Positions 56,640 through 64,000 of a DNA stretch of 64,000 nucleotides are shown piece after piece. Below the pieces are notes generated by a model. That model was not told the DNA's origin, did no database searches, and saw only the letters and a list, made by a program, of their open reading frames with translations. The translations under genes and the position numbers were made by a program. Every line of letters starts with the position of its first letter. The first letter of the stretch is position 1. The DNA lies in NCBI GenBank assembly GCA_963693085.1, contig OY856412.1, positions 1,060,534,244 through 1,060,598,243 of the forward strand, read 5' to 3'. Source of the DNA: Alisma plantago-aquatica (lineage: Eukaryota > Streptophyta > Magnoliopsida > Alismatales > Alismataceae).

Positions 56640-58300
56640 TGTAACATCTTTTGTCATTTTACAATTTATTTACATCAAATTATCTTTGATTTAAATGATT
56701 TTCATGCTATAGTTTTCCTTTTTTTTATGATTGGTTAGTTTTTGGAAATTCATAGTAAATCGAGTCTTTATCAGAAAAACATGAATAAATAGTCATTGGA
56801 AAGGATTTTTAGAGTTTTTAAGTCATGTTTTGCCTCCCTGTTCTGATGTTTATTAAAGACACTAATGTATTTATATAAAAATTAGTAAAATTTGTAACTA
56901 ACTCGGTTAAACTCCAAATTAAGTAATCAAATATGTTTTCTTGATTAGAAAATTCTAATTGATCAATTGGTCTAAGTTTTGATTCCAAAATATGAGGTTT
57001 TCATAGAAGGTCCAAATTAAGGTTTTCTTACACTTTATGCTATATGAAACCCTAATACATACATATATATTGTTATTAGGTTAAAGTGGTCATGGAAACA
57101 ACCTAGTTGATGGAAAGTGTTACTAGGACTCTAAAGTGAGGTATGTTCATTTATTAACCCTTAACTTGGGCATTTTATTTTCCAATCCTAATATTCCCAA
57201 TGAGGCATAAACTTATCCTTTAATCATATCATTGTCCTTTTGGCACATTTACTTCACTTTTTTATTGGGTTTTGAACCCCTCTACAATATTTCATTTATT
57301 TAGTCTGCCATATGATTATTTTTCTAGAATGATGAATTATTGACTATATAGCTAACCTTGTGTACTTATCTACAACAACCCATAGTTGGACATGCGTTAT
57401 TTCACCCAAGGGAATGTGTTTACTCTCCCCACTTTTATGTATATTTTAGGTGTTTGGGAATGTGTTACTCTCACTCACCTATTAGTTTAGATTAGGTAGG
57501 TGCCTCAACCCTACTTTAGTTATTGTAGTCATATTAATAATCATTCATGCAACTTTATTATTATTTATCATGGAGAATTTTTATTTATTAAATGCCTCAT
57601 ACTCTTGGCTCTCTTTAGCTTAGTTCAATCATTGTCCCTTACCTATTTACTTTTGCTATATATACTGTGTTCTTATTCCTTTAATTAACACATACCTTGT
57701 TTCTTCTCTTGTTGGGTGATCCCAACCACCTAGGCCTACGATCAAAGTGTGTAGAAGGAGCTGGAGATCCAGACTAGCATTAGAATACGGAGTTCATTAT
57801 CTTAGAATGTACCTATCTCATAACATTGATGTTTGGAGATAAACTTGTTATAGTCTGGACTTCCCTCTATATTAGATCCTCTTGTGATATTTTCATGTAT
57901 ACACTTATGGGTGAATAAGATGTACATTTGTGAAATTGAATATACTCATTGTTTTATACTCTATTGTTATTCATTGGTCTTTTGTATAGCATTATTTAAA
58001 TTTGAAACTATTACACCTATTCCGACATACCATTTGAGTATGTATGGGATGATGGATGTTTTATTCTTCAAATATTAGTGAAGGGGTGATTTAGCCTCTT
58101 TACAATATCTTTATTGTTGATATCATATTAGAGTAATCAAATTTTAAATCCCCTTATATAGTTAGTTTATGAGATTGAATGTGAGAAAACAAAAAGTTTG
58201 AAATCGGAAGAAAAAAAGAGGTGTTATTCATATTATGTTTAGTCCTCAACTTATGCCCTAATCTGAGGATTAGTTGTTATCATGAGATGTGGGTGTAACG
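56640..58300 (+). repeat. 5' LTR of a further Ty3/gypsy element (gypsy-5)
   Basis: Begins TGTAACATC and ends near GGTGTAACG, three bases before a primer-binding site. AT-rich with no coding. The end resembles the GGTGTCACA ends of the tandem LTRs. Boundaries are inferred from these motifs alone because no second copy is in the window. Confidence 0.5.
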
Positions 58301-58570
58301 TATTGGTATCAAAGGTTAGGTTGAGTCATTAGGGACCATTACAATAGAAAGTTATAGTGATAAATGTTGCAACTAGGAGGTGGCGTATCAATAGCTCTGG
58401 AAAGTCTGAGTATTTGGATACCCTATCCTAGTATCTGAATACTTAGGTTGACCAATATCAAGCGACTGTGTCTATTCTTCTCTAGATGTCGTCACCAAGT
58501 GTTCAGAAGTAGGATGTGTTAGATAGAAACCTGCTGGAGCTTGCACTTACATGGAATTGCGTGCACCAAC
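58301..58570 (+). pseudogene. Gypsy-5 primer-binding site and gag start (truncated)
   Basis: TGGTATCAAAGGTTAGGTT at 58304 aligns with TGGTATCAGAGCTCTAGGTT of the tandem with few changes, so it is a mutated tRNA-Met primer site. The following sequence resembles a gypsy gag start with stops. Similarity is lost near 58.57 kb, where the minus-strand LTR-like block begins. Confidence 0.5.
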
Positions 58571-60376
58571 TAAAAATCCTAAAGATGGTAAGTCTTTAGG
58601 TTTAGCCTTGCTTATACTAGATAGAGAACTCCACCCACGTATGCTAAGATACGTGGAAGTCTTATCGCAGTATAGTTAAGGGTCGAATCCATGGGACAAT
58701 GGTCTTATTGTAAGCAACAAGATGGAAAACGCTAGAATTTCACTTAATCACTCAATAGTTGGGTTGGTATTTAGATCAAAAGGTTGATTTGGTTGTTTTT
58801 AAGCTAAGTGCAAATAAAGTAAAGAAAGCAAGTAAATTTGAGGAGTCAAACTATGATAAAATTCACTAGGGTGTGATCGGTTTTTCACCGCCACTACACA
58901 TGGATCAACACATGCAAAGCAAAACATAACCTGCAAAAAGAGTCTAGTCAGTTAGTATCTTTGTAGACTTAGCTTCCTTTCGGAGAACTAACTACGAGAA
59001 GTGCGGTAATGTTGCAACGCCAGCCATTCCCGAACAAATGGTCACTTACTTTGCATCATTCCCTTCGCGAAGTGTGTTCCTCGACTTACCAAGGTTGCAC
59101 TTTCATACGTCAACTGATTCCATTTCATAGTATGAAAGTGCAACAAATGATAGTGAGTTTACTCCACTTCTTGAGATACACTTCTAGATACCAAAATAGA
59201 TGCATGGTGGATACATGCACCAGGAACCAACATACAAATGAGTTTCAAATCTAATAGTACAAACGTAGACAATTCATACTAAAAGATAAAGGATAACACA
59301 AGTTGGAGATCAAGCAACATGCATTCATTAAACGTTTGATATTGAACTAAAAAGATAAGAACTCTATATTACAAATTATGGATTACATTTACATGATATG
59401 AAAACATGGGTAGAGGGGCTACTCCCCGCACCCTAGTGAGAGAGTCTACTCGCTCATAACTAGGAAAAAGAAGGAGGCAAGGAGAGAGAGAGAGCGTCAT
59501 CCCCACAAAGGAGGGAGGAAAGTCAACCCCTTGGAGAGAGTGAAACGATCCACCAGCTTCACAGGTTGCTTGATGATGAGATTTCCCTCTTCCCACCTTC
59601 TTTGGCAGAGAGAGAGAGAAAGCAGCTTCAAGATGGAGTGTGGGTCTCAGACCGGCAGCCCCTAGGCGGAGGATGGAAGTCGGATTTGCTCTGGAGTGAT
59701 TGAGGCAGCCTTTGGACGTCTGAAAACTTCATCTCTCATGATGGACCCTTGGGGTCTTATTTATAGGCCTAAAGTGAAGTCCAAATGGTTTGGAGACTAT
59801 TTGGACCTCAAGACCGTTTGGATCTTGAGACCGTTTGGCCTCATGCAGTCTTGAGACCGTTTGAACTCCATGCGGTCTCAGGACCGGTTGGCTTCATGCG
59901 GTCTTGAGACCGTTTGAACTCCATGCGGTCTCGAGACCGGTTTTCTTCATGTGGTCTCGGGACCGGTTGGCTTCATGCGGTCTTGGGACCGTTTGAACTC
60001 CATGCGGTCTCGAGACCGGTTGGCTTCATGCGGTCTTGAGACCGTGTGACTCCATGCGGTCTCGACACCGGTTGGCTTCATGCGGTCTCGGGACCGGTTG
60101 GATTCATGCGGTCTTGGGACCGTTTGAACTCCATGTGGTCTTGGGACCGGTTGGCTTCATGCGGTCTTGGGACCGTGTGAATCCATGTGATCTTGAGGTT
60201 GAGTTATTCTTTTATGATTTTTTTTCGTGTTTTTCTGCAAAACAAAGGAAAAGTTAGTCTGATGGTATATTTACAAAAATAGGGTAAATTTGGGATTATG
60301 TATAGTTTTAGTTTAGAAAGAGTATGGAAAACTAAAGGAAAAGACTAAGATAATCGTCCACAATAGGGTGTTATCA
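58570..60376 (-). repeat. LTR-like block of a minus-strand element (probable 3' LTR)
   Basis: On the minus strand it starts TGATAACACCC at 60376, right after a purine tract. A minus-strand TATA box (TATAAATA) lies at 59758-59767. A minisatellite sits upstream of that TATA box and a (GA)n stretch downstream. The left end is uncertain (58.56-58.64 kb). There is no second copy in the window; a 5' LTR would lie beyond 64000. Confidence 0.45.
59800..60193. repeat. 26/27-bp minisatellite with palindromic core GGTCTCGAGACC
   Basis: About 15 units. Two monomer types alternate for much of the array, one ending GGTTGGCTTCATGC and one GTTTGAACTCCATGC, giving a 53-bp dimer. Each monomer is centred on GGTCTYGRGACC. 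It lies just upstream of the minus-strand TATA box at 59758. Confidence 0.9.
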
Positions 60377-60388
60377 CCCCCCTAACTT
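60377..60388 (-). other. Polypurine-tract-like sequence
   Basis: The minus strand reads AAGTTAGGGGGG immediately before TGATAACACCC. A near-identical tract (AAGTTAGGGGGGGG, minus) occurs at about 61458-61471. Confidence 0.55.
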
Positions 60389-60744
60389 AGAGTCTAGCTT
60401 GTCCTCAAGTTAGATAGAGCTGAGGCAAGTAATGGCGAGGCGATCTTATTTAGTTAGGATTTCCATAATCTTGCTTCAATTCTTAACCTGAGTTCTTCTA
60501 AGGTCATATCAAGTATTATTGCTTGCCTTGACTCTTTCGGGTTTCAAGAGTTGCTTGGGTCTCAGGTTCTTTCCGTATCTCATAGCTTGCATCGGGACCA
60601 CTTCTATTCTGTGCATGTTGTTGACTCTAATCAGCTTTATACCTCTCTGAAAGACCTACTGGAAGCTAGAGAGGGTATGAGGGTTGGCTAAAGGCTTGAA
60701 GTGTAACTCCCCCTTCAAGTGGGTGAGGGGTTGTCTATGCTTTT

Positions 60745-60917
60745 AGGATCTCACTACCGGGCACGACACATCTGCCTTTGTGAGGGCAGCTGAATGTACC
60801 GGCCGGGTGAGTCCTTTATGAGCCTTTCATATATTTAGATACCTTAGGGTTTCACTACCGGGCACGACACATCTGCCTTTGTGAGGGCATCGGAATGTGC
60901 CGACCGGGTGAAACCTT
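60745..60917. repeat. Two copies of a ~70-nt hairpin with compensatory changes
   Basis: Copies at 60745-60816 and 60844-60917, about 101 bp apart. Each is closed by an 8-bp stem (copy 1 GGA(T)CTCAC with GTGAGTCC; copy 2 GGTTTCAC with GTGAAACC). The inner part is nearly identical and contains CTGCC/GGCAG and ACAT/ATGT pairings. Two stem pairs differ between copies and both remain paired. Confidence 0.8.
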
Positions 60918-61457
60918 CATCGGTTCTTTATATAGATCCTTATTCATGACACAACTCTCATAATTTTATTCGTCTCTCTGGCTTTTATTCGATAACTCGC
61001 AGGATTGGGTTTTTGGGGTTTTGTTTGGGAAATTATTTTGGGCGACCAAGCCTCTTTTATTTTGAAGAGAGGAAAGTTGTTCTTAGGGTTTTTCAACATG
61101 CACTTATTTAGTTTGTGGTCCACTTGCAGAACTTCTTGATTTGGAGGTTGCCTGATGCCCCTCTCATCCTTGAGAGCTTGGCTTATTTTTGTCCTGATTT
61201 TTGACCTGTGGAGAGTCAGATAAAGAATTGAAGCAAAAGCATGAAAATCAATAGTGGAGTGACATTATTAAATCGCCATTAAATGTCTAAGTGCTATTTA
61301 CTTTTGGGGACTAACATGATTCTAGAGTTAAATGAGGGTGATTCTACTCCAAAAAGGGTTAATTAACAAGAAAGTTAAAAAGGGAAAATGTATAAACAGA
61401 GAAAAGAGAAGAAGGAAGAGGGATGTAAAAAACGATACCTCGCCCTTGTCTAATGTA

Positions 61458-61471
61458 CCCCCCCCTAACTT
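61458..61471 (-). other. Second purine tract downstream of the Ulp1-like ORF
   Basis: The minus strand reads AAGTTAGGGGGGGG about 70 bp after the ORF stop, matching the tract at 60377. It could be an internal polypurine tract or a copy of the terminal one. Confidence 0.45.
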
Positions 61472-61538
61472 ATTGCTCACTATGACCTCAGAGTGTCAAA
61501 GTGATAGGTTGAGAAGTAATTAGGACAAGGGCTGCAGG

Positions 61539-64000
61539 CTAAGGTAAATCTGCATTTGCCCCCGGGGAATGAAGTAGATTGGATGCGAACTGTCCTCGTA
61601 GAGCGTGGTAATCCACGTCAGTCATCTCTTCTACTAGTCTTTGGAGAACGATGATGGTGTACATCCAGTAGAGGATGTGGAAGCCGCAGTCATTTGATTG
61701 TTGAATTTGCTGGGGGCATTTGTGGCAGAAAGAAGGGCGGTGAAAATGCTCTTTGTTGTACGCCCTTGTATGCTGACTCAGAAAATCGATTAACTTGTCG
61801 GCGCACTCCTTTGCCACTACTTTTGTTGGCGTCTTTGGTGTCACGACGTAGTTTCTTTGTGGTGCGTTGTACTGGCTATCGGAACTGTTATATATTTTGG
61901 TTGTTCCTTCTGGGAGATTTGTTGCCAGGAGCATCCAGTGCTCGTGATAGAGGAAAGGTAGCATGATGAATGTCGGCATTGTGTGCTGGAGATAGGAGAT
62001 CAGCGCGTCAGTTGTGCCGAAGTTCTTGAGCTTTAGAAGATCATCTTTCATATATGGGGATGCCATGTATGTTGTTGGGTTATTTTGGCCGAGTAGAAAC
62101 TGATAGGCGGCCATAAGGCTTACAGAGAGGGATCCTTTAACCTGTAAAGTCTCTCGTAGCGTGTCTGCCATTACAAGAATGTCCTGAGACATGAATACCA
62201 GTCCATCTTTTTCGGCTGAGAGCCGTGCCATAATGAGACATAATTCGAGGTCGGAGAGACCTTTGCAAGCATCGCGATCAAAGTCAGAAAAGGTTGGTTC
62301 AATGGCAGACAGAGGATCGATATTTCTACTAGCTTGCTTAGTATCGGCGACTGGCACTTTGGTCGTCTCTGACTCCTTCAGAGTTTGTCGGAAGGGTCGC
62401 CGCTGCGGTCGTTGGATGGCTGAGAAGAGGTAGCGAGGGACGTCATCTGGTGCCATAGTTGGGTCCTTGAAGAACCGTCTATCACAGATGAGCTCCATGG
62501 CATAACGCCCGCGCAAGGAATGAAAATCATCAGCAACCAGATCAGTAAATGGGATTTCGTGGTTCCGCGCTTTGATGTGACGTATGGTGCAGAAAGCACA
62601 ATCCCCAGATCCCTCGGCGGCTTGAACTTGAGGGTTTATGATTTTGAACCAAGGTTGACTCCAATATTGGTGGAGTGATGGGCGTGCAACCCAAATTAAC
62701 TTGAGCAGCCGGAAGGGTATACACCTGGCTTCTCCTGCTGCTTCACTAGCGAAGTTTATTGTGCCGACTGGTAGCTCGGCACCACAGAAATTGTACACCT
62801 TGGCATCCTGAGCCTCGGTATCCACAATCATAAAAAGCCAGTGGTCCGAAACTTGAAAGGGCACGGTAAGATAACGTGCCCGACGTGCTAAACCAGCACG
62901 AAGCCGCTCGATCGACTTTGCTCTTATGTCTTTGTATAAAAGGCCAGTAGACAGAGCGAGCGAGGCATTGAAGACCGGCTGTTGCCGCTTAGAGCTTCTG
63001 TATATTTCTATACTGTTGGCGAGAGGGACATGAAAGATTGCCAATGGCATCGTGGACCGAGGTCGGAGGATGCTACGGAAGTCTTCACATGTCATCTTAC
63101 GCCTAGTTTTTGTATTGTGATAGATTATGTCTTCCCCCGCCTTTGCATCGTCCACTATATTGTTCAGTATAAAAATGTCCTAAGCATCTAAAGTGGAGAT
63201 GGCCGCCATATCCAGGTCATGCATTTTGTGCGGTAGAGGTGGTGGTGGGGGAAGCTCTTGCGGAGTGGGAGAAGCAGGTTGTTGTAAGGCCTGTTCATGG
63301 CCTGGTAGATCGTCGTTTGATTCGGAGGCAGAATCAAGGTCTTCATCTGTATCTAAGCTTACTCGTTCTGCCTCGTCCTGGCCATAGGGAGAAGGTGTGG
63401 AGAGAGGTGGAGCAGTTGATTTTGGTGAGCTAGCACTGGTTCCTAGTATACAATGGTGGAACTCAGTGAAAGTCGCATCTTTAGCAGCTTCCCCGATGGA
63501 TCCCAGTGCGGAATAATCAAAGAATTGGTCCACGTATGACATGTTGATTTTATCATTGTGTGGGGATGTGGGGTGATGGTCACTGTCATGGTGACCTTTG
63601 TCAGACCCTTTGTGAAAGGGTTCTGCTGCATTGCCACGGTCCTCTCCATCATCATGTTTATTACCTGAGGAGGTGTTATCTTTGTTTGAATCAGCAGATG
63701 AGTCGGAGTTATCTTCTTCGTCATCATCGCCATCCTTGTCGTCTGCTGCCTTGTCTGCTTGCTTTTTACTCGCGGACGTTTTGCACCGCCGATGGGTGGC
63801 TTGTAACTCATCGAAAGCCACTTGAAGATGCTCGTGTGTTTCGAGCAGTGCATCATGGGATTCTTTGAGGTCGGTATATCTGCCCTCGGTGGAGAGGAGA
63901 CGTGTTGTAAGATTTGTAACTTGAGCACGTAACTGCTGGATTTCATCATTATTGGACTCCTCTTGGCGATGTTGTAGCTGTGTGAGCGTGTTGCTGATGG
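61539..64000 (-). pseudogene. Transposon-borne protein with two Ulp1/C48-like protease domains; one in-frame amber codon
   Basis: One minus-strand frame, open from the window edge to 61539 except for a TAG at 63180-63182. Upstream part (272 visible codons, start outside window): coiled-coil-like, then Lys-rich and very acidic low-complexity sequence, then Ser/Pro-rich with a poly-Pro run. Downstream part (about 547 codons): two Ulp1-like domains. Numbering from the codon at 63155, domain 1 has His105-Trp, Tyr-Asn122 and Gly-Asp-Cys186. Domain 2 has His406-Trp, Tyr-Asn423 and Gln487-Ser-Asn-Asp-Cys490-Gly. Each ends with a His-x-Leu-Arg-Gly-x-x-Ala motif (about 212-219 and 517-524), showing an internal duplication. 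Both have Asn where Ulp1 proteases usually have the catalytic Asp, and domain 1 lacks the Gln before Cys. Ulp1 enzymes remove SUMO; activity here is doubtful. Similar genes occur in plant MULE and CACTA transposons, but the flanks here suggest an LTR element. Confidence 0.7.

Larger units (their letters stand above)
60389..61538 (-). other. Non-coding spacer between the Ulp1-like ORF and the purine tract
   Basis: About 1.15 kb with no coding signal. It contains the duplicated hairpin (60745-60917), a second purine tract near 61460 and AT-rich sequence. If the unit is an LTR element this is its 3' untranslated region. Confidence 0.6.

Noticed and set aside
60745..60917. Hammerhead ribozyme (retrozyme-type) at the duplicated hairpins
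   Set aside because: The invariant core strings of the hammerhead (CUGAUGA and GAAA in the right places) are not both present in either copy or strand; kept only as an unknown structured repeat.
61539..64000. MULE or CACTA transposon assignment for the Ulp1-like gene
   Set aside because: No terminal inverted repeat, CACTA end or transposase is visible in the window; left open rather than called.

Overview
The window is repeat-rich plant nuclear DNA, very probably from a flowering plant with a large genome. Almost all of it is LTR retrotransposons nested inside one another. The plant signs are primer-binding sites matching initiator tRNA-Met (TGGTATCAGAGC), chromodomain-bearing Ty3/gypsy polyproteins of Tekay/Del type with 3-5 kb LTRs, a SIRE-like Ty1/copia derivative, an RTE-type LINE, and many AAACCCTAA telobox motifs. 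I found no ordinary single-copy host gene, no tRNA or rRNA gene and no CRISPR array.

Layout from left to right. 1-6258 is a young non-autonomous SIRE-like element (element A). It has a gag-like ORF and a second ORF resembling the 'putative plant transposon protein' family, but no protease, integrase or reverse transcriptase. It sits inside the 5' LTR of gypsy-1 (6259-17147), a Tekay-like element whose polyprotein frame is broken only by four stop codons. Gypsy-1 sits inside the first LTR of an unusual tandem, LTR-internal-LTR-internal-LTR (17148-50240). The first internal region of the tandem carries a 5'-truncated RTE LINE (20311-21467, 17-bp target duplication). The second carries a complete minus-strand gypsy-4 (35159-46189, 5-bp target duplication AAGGA). 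The whole tandem sits in the gag of a decayed Ty1/copia element that resumes at 50241. That copia is split again at 51414-56204 by what looks like a solo gypsy LTR, continues to about 56524, and then meets another gypsy LTR plus primer-binding site (56640-58313).

From about 58.57 kb to the right edge lies a minus-strand unit. It has an LTR-like block (to 60376) next to a polypurine tract, a 1.1 kb spacer holding two copies of a base-paired hairpin, and a long ORF with two Ulp1/C48-protease-like domains. That ORF is split by one in-frame amber codon and runs off the window edge.

Inferred order of events, oldest first: host copia; then the tandem gypsy and the solo LTR; then gypsy-1, gypsy-4 and the LINE; then element A, whose two LTR ends differ by one substitution and one indel over about 410 bp. 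The autonomous copies have all lost an open polyprotein. The most intact coding potential is in the two ORFs of element A, which would need enzymes supplied in trans. The most unusual non-coding signals are inverted repeats: CGGTCGA/TCGACCG hairpins upstream of both promoters of element A and again in the unrelated solo LTR, twin hairpins just after LTR poly(A) signals, a 40-bp telobox array, and the covarying duplicated hairpin near the Ulp1-like gene.
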